Assembly: GCA_947453695.1 (NCBI GenBank)
Contig: CANGHW010000032.1
Coordinates: 1 to 42,519 of the forward strand
DNA: 42,519 bases
Source of the DNA: Opitutia bacterium
Lineage (GTDB): Bacteria > Verrucomicrobiota > Verrucomicrobiia > Opitutales > Opitutaceae
Direction: 5' to 3'
Position numbers and translations under genes: made by a program. Position 1 is the first letter of the stretch. Each line of letters begins with the position of its first letter. The notes below the pieces were generated by a model, which worked only from the letters and a program-made list of their open reading frames with translations, made no database searches and had not been told where the DNA came from. Shown piece by piece: positions 16,176-24,963 of this stretch.

Positions 16176-16727
16176 TCACACCTGCTCCGGCCATACGCCG
16201 TGGCAGCGATACTTCGCCCACAGCGACGCAGTCTTCTCATTTTTCCGGAACGCGATCGCCGCGATGCCCACGACGACCCCGCCCGCGCGCTCGATCAACT
16301 CCACCGCTGCGCGCGCCGTCGCCCCCGTCTCGATCCACTCGTCGGTGAGGAGCACCCGCGTGCCCGCCGGCCACGGATTCGCCCGCAGCTCGAAGGTTTT
16401 TTCCCCGCCCGAGTAGTCCGTGAAACTCGCGCTCTCTTTCTTCACCGGCAGTTTCCCGCCCTTGCGCACCGGCACAAACCCAACGCCCAGTTTCAACGCG
16501 ATCGCCGTGCCCACCACGAAGCCGAGCGCATCCGTGCCCACCACGCGGTCGATCTTTTCGTTCTTCCACGGCGCGATCATGTCCTCGACGAGCGCCGCAA
16601 ACGCCGCGGGCTCCGCGAAAATCGGCGTCACGTCGCTCCGTTTGTAGTGCAGCTTGCTCCGGTCGATCAGGCTCAGATAGTCCACCCTGCACGTTGAGCC
16701 GTCGCGCAGCCCGCGACGCAACGCCAA
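16176..16727 (-). CDS. Adenine-phosphoribosyltransferase-like protein
   Basis: A type I phosphoribosyltransferase of about 183 residues. It has the PRPP-binding loop VLLTDEWIETGATARAAVEL, the VVGTDALGFVVGTAIALKLG block and VPVRKGGKLP, which together resemble Apt (adenine + PRPP to AMP). In the PRPP loop the usual two acidic residues before x-x-x-T-G-x-T are DE, so binding should be possible. An alternative GTG start at 16683-16685 would remove 14 unremarkable residues. It is divergent from a nucleoside-hydrolase-like gene starting 26 bases away, suggesting a purine salvage unit in which the hydrolase frees a base and this enzyme recaptures it. The substrate preference is inferred. Confidence 0.82.
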   Translation of the reverse strand: MALRRGLRDGSTCRVDYLSLIDRSKLHYKRSDVTPIFAEPAAFAALVEDMIAPWKNEKIDRVVGTDALGFVVGTAIALKLGVGFVPVRKGGKLPVKKESASFTDYSGGEKTFELRANPWPAGTRVLLTDEWIETGATARAAVELIERAGGVVVGIAAIAFRKNEKTASLWAKYRCHGVWPEQV

Positions 16728-16753
16728 CTTTTCTCCCGCCTCCCGCCCGCTCC

Positions 16754-17746
16754 ATGCGCCGCAAAGTCATCATCGACCAAGACACGCTCGGCCCCGCCAC
16801 GAGTAACCTTCAGTCCATCGCGTTGCTCCTCCAGTCCCCTGACACCGAGGTCCTGGGCGTCTGTGTGCCCACCGGCGACCACTGGCGCGACCAACAAGTC
16901 CGCCACGCCCTCCGTTTCCTCGAGATCATCGGCCGCACAGATATCCCTGTCGTCCCCGGCGCCGAACACCCACTGGTCAACACGGCCGCCTCCACCACCG
17001 ACTGGGAAAAGCGCCACGGCAAACTCATCTACAAGGGCGCTTGGGATCTCGCCCGCCCCGGCAAGTGGGCCGACCCGCGCCACACCCCCGATCTCCCCGA
17101 GGGCAATCCCTCCACCGCTCCCGCCACCGAGTCCGCCGCCACCTTCATCGTCCGCTTGGCCCGCGCCCATCCCGGCGAGATCACGCTCTGGTGCGCCGGC
17201 CCGCTCACCGACATCGCCCTCGCCCTCTCACTCGAGCCCACGCTCCCCGCGCTCATCCGCGAACTCCACTTCATGGGCGGCGCCTTCAATCCCCACACCG
17301 AGGCCCGTGAGTTTCGCCACCACCCGCGTCGCGAATTCAATATCCGCTTCGACGCCGAGGCCGCCCACGCCGTCCTCCGCGCCCCGTGGGCCCGCGTCAC
17401 CTGTTCACCCATCGACATCTCGCAGGATGTGAAATCCACGCCCGAGATGTTCGCTGAGATCGCCCGCGCCGACACGCCCCTTGCCCGCTACCTCGACCGC
17501 TTCGGCCAACGCGCCCGCCCCATGTGGGACGAGGTCGCCGCCGCCACCTGGCTCGACGAATCCCTCGTCACGCGCCTCGACGACTACTTCATCGACGTGA
17601 ACCTCGCCCCCGGCGCGAACTACGGCGACATGCTCAGCTGGGACCCCGGCTGGGAACCCGGCCTCGGTGAGCGTCGCGCCCGGGTCCAAAAACGCCTCGC
17701 CGAATCCCGCTTCCGCGAAATGTTCGTAGCGCTCTGCTCCCGCTAG
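16754..17746 (+). CDS. Atypical inosine/uridine-preferring nucleoside-hydrolase-family protein
   Basis: A 330-residue protein with the overall layout of nucleoside N-ribohydrolases. These elements are present: the N-terminal IIDQD (D8, D10), GVCVPTGD, the block VPVVPGAEHPL, WCAGPLTDIALAL, LHFMGGAFNP, EFNIRFDAEAAHAVL, and a C-terminal WDEVAAATWLDE. The family motif is DxDxGxDD, whose last two Asp bind calcium. Here the region reads DQDTLGPATSN, so those Asp are absent and metal binding or chemistry may differ. No signal peptide is seen. The ATG chosen places the motif at residues 8-10, as in the family. It is divergent from a phosphoribosyltransferase-like gene, and a sulfatase gene follows after 48 bases in the same direction. 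Confidence 0.83.
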   Translation: MRRKVIIDQDTLGPATSNLQSIALLLQSPDTEVLGVCVPTGDHWRDQQVRHALRFLEIIGRTDIPVVPGAEHPLVNTAASTTDWEKRHGKLIYKGAWDLARPGKWADPRHTPDLPEGNPSTAPATESAATFIVRLARAHPGEITLWCAGPLTDIALALSLEPTLPALIRELHFMGGAFNPHTEAREFRHHPRREFNIRFDAEAAHAVLRAPWARVTCSPIDISQDVKSTPEMFAEIARADTPLARYLDRFGQRARPMWDEVAAATWLDESLVTRLDDYFIDVNLAPGANYGDMLSWDPGWEPGLGERRARVQKRLAESRFREMFVALCSR

Positions 17747-17794
17747 CGTCTTGCCCTCCGCTTAACCCCTACCGCGTCCACCCCTTCGCTCCCC

Positions 17795-19306
17795 ATGACC
17801 CGCCCTCGCTCCGTGTGTCTCGTTATCCGCGTCTTCCTCGCCCTCCTCCCCCTCGGCGCGCTCACTGCCTCCCTTCGCGCCGCCGCCCCCACCGCTAAGC
17901 CCAACATCCTCTTCGTCCTCTCCGACGACCACAGCTACCCGTTCCTCGGCACCTACGGCGACTCCAACGTCCGCACCCCCACCCTCGACCGCCTCGCCGC
18001 CGAGGGCATGAAGTTCCACCGCTTCTTCACCGTCGCGCCGCAGTGCGTGCCGTCCCGCGCCGGTTACCTCACCGGCCGCTCCGCCGTGGCCGCCCGCATC
18101 ACCCGTTTCTCCTCTCCGCTCCCGCGCGACGAAATCACCTTCCCTGAACTCCTCCGGGAGCAGGCCGGCTACTTCACCGGCATCTGCGGCCGCACTTACC
18201 ACCTCGACGGCTCCGCGGGCGCCAACGCCGGCCCCGGCGCCTCGAAACTCCTCGTCGATCACGGCCTGCGAACCTTCGCGCAACGCGTCGACTACCTCCG
18301 CACCGGCTCCGACGAACTCGCCATCGAACAGATGCGTGAGTTCCTCGACCAGAAGCCCGCCGACAAACCGTTCTGCCTTTGGCTCAACTTCAGCGATCCC
18401 CACCACCCGTGGACGCCCCCCGCCTCCGACCGCCCCGATCCCGCCTCGCTTAAACTCCCCGCCCACTGGCCCGACGTCCCCGGTCTCCGCGAGCAACTCG
18501 CCGACTACTGCGGCGAAGTAAACCGCGTCGACCGCAGTATGAAAGCCGTCCTCGACCTCCTCGCCGCGCGCGGTTTCGCCGCCAACACCCTCGTGGTCTT
18601 CGCCGGCGACAACGGCCTCGCCTTCCCCCACGGCAAGGGCTCCCTCTACGATCCCGGCTCCAACGTCCCGTTCGTCGTCCGCTGGCCCGGCGTGATCAAG
18701 CCCGGCACCGAGTCCCGCGCCATCCTCAGCGGCGAAGACCTCGCCCCCACCCTTCTCGCCGCCGCCGGCCTGAAGCCCGGCGCGAAAATGTCCGGTGTGA
18801 ACTTTCTCCCGCTCCTCCGCGGCGAATCCACCACGCCGCCCCGTCGCCATATCTTCATCGAGCGCGGCCCCCACGGCAGCGCGCCCGTGACCGTCGCCAT
18901 GAAGAGCAGCGGCTACGACCTCGGCCGCGCCGTCCGCAGCGACCGCTACAAACTCATCTACAACTGCACGCCGTGGATTCCCTACAGCCCCGTCGACTCC
19001 GCCGGCGGCCCCGGTTGGCGCGACATCACCGCCGCCAACGAAACGGGGAAACTCAGCGCCGGCCTCCGCGCGACCTACTTCACCACCCCGCGCCCCGTCT
19101 ACGAACTCTACGACCTCGAAGCCGACCCCTCCGAACTCACCAACCTCAGTGGCCAGCCTGAGCTCCGCACCGTCGAAGTCGCGCTCCGCACCGCCCTCGC
19201 CGAAAAGATGATCCTCGATTTCGACTACCTCCCCCTCCCCGACCTCCTCGACCGCGACGGCCCCGCCGCCAACGCGAAAAAAGGCGGCAAGAAAAAGTCC
19301 AAGTAA
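17795..19306 (+). CDS. Exported sulfatase 1 (formylglycine type)
   Basis: A 503-residue exported arylsulfatase-family enzyme that hydrolyses sulfate esters. A signal peptide covers about residues 1-30. The alkaline-phosphatase-like fold begins PNILFVLSDDHSYPFLGTYG with metal-binding D44 and D45. The maturation motif CVPSR (84-88) holds the Cys that is converted to formylglycine by a sulfatase-modifying enzyme not seen in this window. Further motifs are GRTYHLDG, WLNFSDPHHPW and FAGDNGLAFPHGKGSLYDPG. The C-terminus is a short Lys-rich tail. The second sulfatase gene follows 88 bases later with a palindrome between them. The substrate, perhaps a sulfated polysaccharide, cannot be told from sequence. 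Confidence 0.93.
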   Translation: MTRPRSVCLVIRVFLALLPLGALTASLRAAAPTAKPNILFVLSDDHSYPFLGTYGDSNVRTPTLDRLAAEGMKFHRFFTVAPQCVPSRAGYLTGRSAVAARITRFSSPLPRDEITFPELLREQAGYFTGICGRTYHLDGSAGANAGPGASKLLVDHGLRTFAQRVDYLRTGSDELAIEQMREFLDQKPADKPFCLWLNFSDPHHPWTPPASDRPDPASLKLPAHWPDVPGLREQLADYCGEVNRVDRSMKAVLDLLAARGFAANTLVVFAGDNGLAFPHGKGSLYDPGSNVPFVVRWPGVIKPGTESRAILSGEDLAPTLLAAAGLKPGAKMSGVNFLPLLRGESTTPPRRHIFIERGPHGSAPVTVAMKSSGYDLGRAVRSDRYKLIYNCTPWIPYSPVDSAGGPGWRDITAANETGKLSAGLRATYFTTPRPVYELYDLEADPSELTNLSGQPELRTVEVALRTALAEKMILDFDYLPLPDLLDRDGPAANAKKGGKKKSK

Positions 19307-19330
19307 CCCACGCCGTTACCCACCCCGCAG

Positions 19331-19350
19331 CCCGCCTCGTGAGAGGCGGG
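19331..19350. repeat. Short palindrome between sulfatase genes
   Basis: Perfect 8-bp stem CCCGCCTC / GAGGCGGG with loop GTGA in the spacer of the two sulfatase genes. No T run follows, so it is more like a dispersed REP-type unit than an intrinsic terminator. Confidence 0.55.
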
Positions 19351-19394
19351 ATCACTTCGGACTCCTCCCCCTCCGACTATTCTCTCCCCACCCC

Positions 19395-20930
19395 ATGCTC
19401 CCCCGCCTCCGCTTTCTCCCCGTCTCCCTGTCCCTCCTTCTCTCCGTCGTCGCCCTCGTCTCCGCGGCGTCCGCCGCGACAACCGAGCCCGCCCGCCCCA
19501 ATTTCATTCTGATCAACATCGACGATCTCGGCTACCACGAGATCGGCCCCTTCGGTTCCACCAACCGCACGCCTAACCTCGACCGCCTCGCCGCCGAGGG
19601 CCGCGTCCTCCGCAGCCACTACGCCGCCCCGGTCTGCTCCCCGTCCCGCGCCGCCCTCCTTACCGGCTGCTATCCAAAACGCGTCCTCCCCATCCCCCAC
19701 GTGCTGTTCCCCGCCGCCGCCGTCGGCCTCTCGCCCGAGGAGCACACCATCGCCGACGTCCTCCGCGCCGCCGGCTACGCCACCGCCTGCATCGGCAAAT
19801 GGCACCTCGGTGACCAACCCGCCTTCCTCCCGCGCCAGCAGGGCTTCGATTACTACTACGGCCTCCCCTATTCCAACGACATGGGCCCCGGCGACGATGG
19901 CACCAAGCGCGATTTCGGCGCCCCGCCCGCCGCCCCCAACGCCGCCGCCAAGGCGAAGAACAAAAACGCCGTCGCCAAAAAAGCCGCCACCCCGCCCGCC
20001 AACGACGAGACCGGCCTCCGCGCCCCCCAGCCCCCGCTCGCCCTCCTCGAAAACGACACCGTCATCGGCCGCGTCCGCATCGACGAGCAACTCGACCTCG
20101 TCCGCCGCTACACCGAAAAATCCCTCGCGTTCATCCGCGACGCGCAGGCGCGCCAACGCCCGTTCTTCCTCTACCTCGCCCACAACGCCGTGCATTTCCC
20201 GCGCTACCCGTCCGAAAAATTCCGCGGCTCCTCGCCGAACGGCCTCCTCGGCGACTGGGTGCAGGAAATCGACGCCAGTGTCGGCGAGCTCCTCACCGCT
20301 CTCCGCGAGCGCCAGCTCGACCGCAACACCGTCATCGTCTTCGTCTCCGACAACGGCGGCCCGGTCAACCAGGGCGCCACCAACACGCCCCTCCGCGGCA
20401 GCAAGGGTTCCACCCTCGAGGGCGGCATCCGCGTCCCCGCCCTCGCCTGGTGGCCTGGACACATCCCTGCCGGCACGTCCACCGACGCCATCACCACCAT
20501 GATGGATGTGCTCCCCACCTTTGCGCAGCTCGCCCGCGCCCCACTCGACCCCGCCCGCAAGATCGACGGCGTCGATCTTTGGCCCGTTCTCACCGGCGCC
20601 CCCGCCACGCCACCGCGCGACACGTTTCTCTACCACCGCGGCCTCGTCCTCGAAGCCATCCGCTCCGGCCCCTGGAAACTCCACCTCGAGAAAAAGGAAC
20701 TCTATAACCTCGCCACCGATATCGGCGAAGCCACCGACGTCGCCGCCCAACACCCCGACGTCGTCGCCCGCCTCGCCGCCCTCGCCGCCGCCTCCGACGC
20801 CGACCTCGGCGTCACTGGCGCCGGCCCCGGCGTGCGCGCCCTCGGCCGAGTTTCCCATCCCGTGCCGCTTATTGCCGCCGATGGCACCGTTTCACCCGCC
20901 GTCGCCGGCGCGCAGAAAAATTTCCCCTGA
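19395..20930 (+). CDS. Exported sulfatase 2 (formylglycine type)
   Basis: A 511-residue exported sulfatase, only distantly similar to its upstream neighbour. Signal peptide residues 1-28. PNFILINIDDLGYHEIGPFG carries metal-binding D43 and D44, CSPSR (81-85) is the formylglycine site, and IGKWHLGD and FVSDNGGPVNQGATNTPLRG are standard sulfatase blocks. An Ala/Lys-rich low-complexity insert (about residues 176-205) interrupts the fold between YGLPYSND and the next helix, probably as a surface loop. It is likely co-transcribed with the first sulfatase. A 108-base AT-richer gap follows before an unrelated membrane protein gene, which probably marks the operon end, although I see no clear terminator hairpin. 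Confidence 0.93.
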   Translation: MLPRLRFLPVSLSLLLSVVALVSAASAATTEPARPNFILINIDDLGYHEIGPFGSTNRTPNLDRLAAEGRVLRSHYAAPVCSPSRAALLTGCYPKRVLPIPHVLFPAAAVGLSPEEHTIADVLRAAGYATACIGKWHLGDQPAFLPRQQGFDYYYGLPYSNDMGPGDDGTKRDFGAPPAAPNAAAKAKNKNAVAKKAATPPANDETGLRAPQPPLALLENDTVIGRVRIDEQLDLVRRYTEKSLAFIRDAQARQRPFFLYLAHNAVHFPRYPSEKFRGSSPNGLLGDWVQEIDASVGELLTALRERQLDRNTVIVFVSDNGGPVNQGATNTPLRGSKGSTLEGGIRVPALAWWPGHIPAGTSTDAITTMMDVLPTFAQLARAPLDPARKIDGVDLWPVLTGAPATPPRDTFLYHRGLVLEAIRSGPWKLHLEKKELYNLATDIGEATDVAAQHPDVVARLAALAAASDADLGVTGAGPGVRALGRVSHPVPLIAADGTVSPAVAGAQKNFP

Positions 20931-21038
20931 TGAGTCTGCATTTTTCCGTCTTTAATGAGGACAAAAACTAGCCGCCTACCTAAAATCATGCGTGTTTTTA
21001 CCACTCGACCTTAGCCGGGCCATCTCTGGTTTCTACGT

Positions 21039-21671
21039 ATGGCGTCCCGTTGGATCCTCTTGATCGCGGCTGCGATCGCGCTCATCGCCCCTCTACCGGC
21101 TTTCTACAGCCGGAAGCGGCGCTTTCGCGCGCTGCGCGACCTCGATATCGAGCGACGCAATGGCAGCGTGTGGATGATGATGAAGCAGGTGCTCCGCTTT
21201 TGGGGCCACTGGATTGACCTCTTTCGTGGAGCGATCGCCGCCTATGGTGTGCTCGCCCTCATCGACGACCTCGGCACCCTTTCCACTTTCTACGCTGCGC
21301 ATGCCGCTTGGGCCCGCTACGTTTTGCCGCTCCTCTGCGCCACGCTCTGTGTCGTCTTGATCGGCCTCATTTTCCGGTATCCCGGCAAGGCCGTCGCCCC
21401 GATTCCCTTCGTCGCCGCCGTTCTGGTCGTGCTCGTGCCACCGGCTGTGTCCCTGCCTGCGCTGCTCTTGGGCGGATTTATCTCCTTTTCGCTGCGTTCG
21501 CTGCCCCTGTTTTTCGGGGTCGTCGCTCCCACGCTGGCCGTGCTCGGCTTTCTCCTCGACCGGCAACGCTGGCCTTCGTTCGCCGGAGCCCTGCTCGCCA
21601 TCACGCCCCTCGCGATCGCCTTCTTTCGCCATCAAGAGTTGGTCATCCCCGTCCGCCGCACCCACTCCTGA
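21039..21671 (+). CDS. Unknown multi-pass membrane protein
   Basis: A 210-residue protein with about five to six hydrophobic segments: MASRWILLIAAAIALIAPL, a helix near AAYGVLALID, YVLPLLCATLCVVLIGLIF, PFVAAVLVVLVPPAVSLPAL, FFGVVAPTLAVLGFLL and FAGALLAITPLAIAFF. A basic cytoplasmic-looking stretch, YSRKRRFRALRDLDIERRN, follows the first helix. I do not recognise a family. It has its own upstream AT-rich region (20935-21010), suggesting a separate promoter, and lies 73 bases before the redoxin/cytochrome/copper protein gene in the same direction. Confidence 0.7.
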   Translation: MASRWILLIAAAIALIAPLPAFYSRKRRFRALRDLDIERRNGSVWMMMKQVLRFWGHWIDLFRGAIAAYGVLALIDDLGTLSTFYAAHAAWARYVLPLLCATLCVVLIGLIFRYPGKAVAPIPFVAAVLVVLVPPAVSLPALLLGGFISFSLRSLPLFFGVVAPTLAVLGFLLDRQRWPSFAGALLAITPLAIAFFRHQELVIPVRRTHS

Positions 21672-21744
21672 GCCAGCCGGAGCGCTTCTGCCGCCTCGCC
21701 TCGGGGTCGTAACGGATTTAGGCAACCTGCGTCATTCCCAGCCC

Positions 21745-23568
21745 ATGCGTCTCGGTCGTCTCTTCTCCGTTCTCGTCTGCGCCTCGGCCTTGTCTGCCTC
21801 CGCCGCCGACCCCGCCCCCTCCCCCCGCCAAGGCCCCCGCGTCATCCGCGCCGCCGAGCACGGCGTTGGCCGGCTCGTGCCGGACGTAGCCTTCACTGAC
21901 CTCGACGACCGCCCCGGCCGTTTCTCCGATTTTCGTTCGTCGCGTCTCCTCGTCATCGCGTTCACCAGCACCTCCTGCCCCGTCACGCAGAAATACGCGC
22001 CCGCCCTCGCGCGTCTCGCCCACGAGTTTTCCGCCCGCGACGTCGCCTTCCTCTTCGTCGACCCGACTGCGTCCGACTCCGTCGCCGATCTCCGCGCCGT
22101 CATCCGCGAGACGTCCCGCCGCGGCCGCACCGTCCACGACCGCGACCAGCGCCTCGCCACCGCGCTCGGCGCTCAAACCACCGCCGAGGTCTTCGTCCTC
22201 GATGCCGCGCGGACGCTCCTTTACCGCGGCGCCCTCGATGACCAATACGGCCTCGGCTACGCACTCGACGCCCCCCGCACCACCTACCTGCGCGACGCCC
22301 TCACCGCCGCCCTCGCCGGCCAACCCGTTCCGATCGCCGCCACCGAGGCCCCCGGCTGCACGCTCGATCTTCCTGCTTCGCCGTCCGCCACCCCGTCCAA
22401 CGCGCCCGCGGCCATCACCTACCACAACCGCATCTCGCGCCTCATTCAGCAAAACTGCCTCGAATGCCACCGCGCCGGCGGCGTCGCTCCGTTCAGTCTC
22501 GCGACCTACGACGACGTCCGCTCGCACGCCGGCATGATGCGCAAACAGATCACCCGCGGCGCCATGCCGCCGTGGTTTGCCGCCCCGCCAGCCGCCGGTG
22601 AAACGTCTCACTGGAAAAACGACCGCTCCCTCGCCGCCGCCGACCACGCCGACTTCCTCGCGTGGCTCGCCGGCGACAAACCCCTCGGCGATCCCGCCGA
22701 TGCCCCCTTGCCCCGCGAGTTTCCCGACGGCTGGACCATCGGCCGGCCCGACGTCGTGCTCGAGTTTCCCCGCGCCGTCTCGATCCCCGCCGAGGGCGTC
22801 ATGCCCTATCAAACCATCCGCGTGGAAACGAAATTCACCGCGGATCAATGGATCCAAGCTTACGAGATCCACCCCGGCGTCCGCGCCGTCGTCCACCATG
22901 TGATCGTCCGCGTGCGCCCGCCCGGCGCGGGCAAGCGCGGCGAGAAAGACGACGAGCGCTCCGGCTTCTTTGCCGCCTATGTGCCCGGCAACAGCCACGC
23001 CACCTTCCCACCCGGCTTCGGCAAACTCATCCCCGCCGGCTCCACGCTCACGTTTCAGATGCACTACACGCCCAACGGGCGTGCCACCACCGATCGCACC
23101 CAGATCGCCCTCCGCTTCGCCTCCGCCCCGCCGCAGCACGCGATTCAGGTCATCGGCCTCGCCAATACCAAGATCAGCATTCCCCCCGGCGCCGCCCACC
23201 ATCCGGAGACGACGTCGATCACCCTGCCCGCCGCTGCCACGCTGCTCAGCTTCATCCCCCACATGCACGTGCGCGGCCAGGCTGCCCGCTACGAGGTCGT
23301 GCTCCCCGACGGCAACCGCCGCACACTGCTCGACGTGCCCGCCTACGATTTCAACTGGCAGCTCCAATACCAGTTCGCCGAGCCCCTCACCCTCCCGCGC
23401 GGCGCCCGCCTCATCTACACCGCGTGGTATGACAACAGCACCGCCAATCCCGCCAACCCCGACGCCACCAAGACCGTGCTCTGGGGCCCGCAGACGTTCG
23501 ACGAGATGATGCTCGGCTACGTAGAATACTACCTGCCCGACCGCCCGCTCGCCGCGGTAGTTCGCTAG
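21745..23568 (+). CDS. Exported redoxin - cytochrome c - copper monooxygenase-like fusion protein
   Basis: A 607-residue protein with signal peptide MRLGRLFSVLVCASALSASA. Three modules follow. Residues 45-195 are a thioredoxin-fold redoxin with a single-Cys active-site motif CPVT (C78). Residues about 225-310 carry one c-type heme site C238LECH242 within NRISRLIQQNCLECHRAGG, with MPPW as a possible distal Met. Residues about 330-607 resemble the two-domain copper core of peptidylglycine / dopamine monooxygenases. By position the copper ligands could be H384-H385 and H440 for one copper, and H506, H508 and M588/M589 for the other. Such three-part proteins occur in Planctomycetes and Verrucomicrobiota without a known substrate. 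The fused heme could feed electrons to copper in place of ascorbate, but that is inference. A sulfite-oxidase-family gene converges 17 bases away. Confidence 0.85.
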   Translation: MRLGRLFSVLVCASALSASAADPAPSPRQGPRVIRAAEHGVGRLVPDVAFTDLDDRPGRFSDFRSSRLLVIAFTSTSCPVTQKYAPALARLAHEFSARDVAFLFVDPTASDSVADLRAVIRETSRRGRTVHDRDQRLATALGAQTTAEVFVLDAARTLLYRGALDDQYGLGYALDAPRTTYLRDALTAALAGQPVPIAATEAPGCTLDLPASPSATPSNAPAAITYHNRISRLIQQNCLECHRAGGVAPFSLATYDDVRSHAGMMRKQITRGAMPPWFAAPPAAGETSHWKNDRSLAAADHADFLAWLAGDKPLGDPADAPLPREFPDGWTIGRPDVVLEFPRAVSIPAEGVMPYQTIRVETKFTADQWIQAYEIHPGVRAVVHHVIVRVRPPGAGKRGEKDDERSGFFAAYVPGNSHATFPPGFGKLIPAGSTLTFQMHYTPNGRATTDRTQIALRFASAPPQHAIQVIGLANTKISIPPGAAHHPETTSITLPAAATLLSFIPHMHVRGQAARYEVVLPDGNRRTLLDVPAYDFNWQLQYQFAEPLTLPRGARLIYTAWYDNSTANPANPDATKTVLWGPQTFDEMMLGYVEYYLPDRPLAAVVR

Positions 23569-23585
23569 CGGTCGGTCCTGCCCCG

Positions 23586-24755
23586 TCAGATCCCGTCACC
23601 CGAGGTCAACGCGAGCTCAAGATCGAGCGGTCGGCGCGCGTTTTCCTCCGCATAGGTCTCCATGAAGTCCGACCATGCCGGCGCGTCGGCAAACGTCACC
23701 CGCGTCGGTCGGCCCGCACTCACACTCACCCGGCGCCCGCGCACGGTGTTGATGATGTAGCCGAGATTATCCGGGTCGTAGTCAAACGGCTGCGCCTGAC
23801 CCGTCTCGGTGAAGGCCCGCACCATAATCACGTAGTCACCCGGCGCACTCACCGTCCAGCGGGTCTCCCACTGACACCAGCTGTAGGGCTGCGGCGTGCC
23901 CTGCAAATGCGCGGCCAGCCAGGTCCGTCCACCATCGGTCGACACATCCACCCGCGCCACCCGCTCTTCACCGCCCCACGCCAGTCCGGCGAAGTGATGC
24001 GTCCCGAGCCCGAGCTCGGCACCTTCCGTTGGCTGCAGCAGCTCGCTCTTCACCACCCCGGCGCCGATCGGTTCGGCCCGCTTTCCCTCCGGTCCGGGGC
24101 GGTTGACCGCATACTTCACCGTTTGGAAAAACCCCTGATATGCGTGATCGATCACTCGCATCGTGCGCAGCCACTTGACCGAGGCCACGCCATACCAGCC
24201 GGGCACAAACAGCCTCATCGGTGCCCCGTGGTTCGGCTCCAGCCACTCGCCATTCATCCGGAGCGCAATGATCGTATCCGGATGGAGCGCCTTCGCGACC
24301 GGCAGGCTCCGCGTAAAACTCATCGCGATTCCGTCCTCTTCCCCGCGGTCCGCTCCTTCAAAGACGATCTCCCGCGCCGCGCTCAACAATCCCGCCGGCT
24401 CCAAGAGGTCGCGCAGCCGCACTCCGGTCCACTCCGCATGCCCGATCGCGCCCGCGCCCCATTGCACCCCGGCCGCCCGTTCCTGCAGAAACGACCGCCC
24501 GTTGCCGGCGCACTCCACCGTCGCAAACACCGTGTGCTGCGGCATCGCCGCCAGCTGCGCCCAGGGCCACGTCGTCGGTCGCGCCACCAAGCCTTCCAAC
24601 GTGCAGGCCCACGTCGCCGCTTCGCCGACCGCCGGTGGCTCAAAATGATTGCGCACAAAGAACAGGCGGTTCGGCGTCACCCAGCCAGCCTGGTTCTCCA
24701 GCGGCGTCTCACTGTTTTCGGGCGATGAGGTTACGATTTTGCGGTGGGACTGCAT
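23586..24755 (-). CDS. Sulfite-oxidase-family molybdopterin oxidoreductase
   Basis: A 389-residue protein with the sulfite oxidase molybdenum domain: RLFFVRNHFEPP; the Mo-ligating C82 in VECAGNGRSF; WGAGAIGHAEWTGVRLRDLL; and LNGEW-type and NHGAPMRLFVPGWYGVASVK blocks. The Mo-co dimerisation domain follows (TDGGRTWLAA, WETRWTVSAPGDYVIMVRA). The usual role is oxidation of sulfite or related compounds at a molybdopterin centre. Unlike most bacterial periplasmic members it shows no Tat or Sec signal at this start, so it may act in the cytoplasm or the start may be wrong. No heme domain is fused. It converges on the redoxin/cytochrome/copper protein gene, and its 5' end faces the amidohydrolase gene across a 208-base divergent promoter region. 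Confidence 0.88.
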   Translation of the reverse strand: MQSHRKIVTSSPENSETPLENQAGWVTPNRLFFVRNHFEPPAVGEAATWACTLEGLVARPTTWPWAQLAAMPQHTVFATVECAGNGRSFLQERAAGVQWGAGAIGHAEWTGVRLRDLLEPAGLLSAAREIVFEGADRGEEDGIAMSFTRSLPVAKALHPDTIIALRMNGEWLEPNHGAPMRLFVPGWYGVASVKWLRTMRVIDHAYQGFFQTVKYAVNRPGPEGKRAEPIGAGVVKSELLQPTEGAELGLGTHHFAGLAWGGEERVARVDVSTDGGRTWLAAHLQGTPQPYSWCQWETRWTVSAPGDYVIMVRAFTETGQAQPFDYDPDNLGYIINTVRGRRVSVSAGRPTRVTFADAPAWSDFMETYAEENARRPLDLELALTSGDGI

Positions 24756-24963
24756 AAGAGGGGGCGCCCGAAAAACCCCGATCCCACCCCGAAACGCAAC
24801 GTCCGGGCGAACAAATCGCCGTGGTTCCGGTCTGGGGCGACCGGTTCCCTTCTATTTGTCGCGCGGCAGCAGCTAGGCTGAGTGCTTCTACCTGCTCGGC
24901 CTCCCTGTTTCCGCGCTTGGCTGGCACCACCGGTGCTCCATGGTCTCCCTTTCGCCTCTCTCC

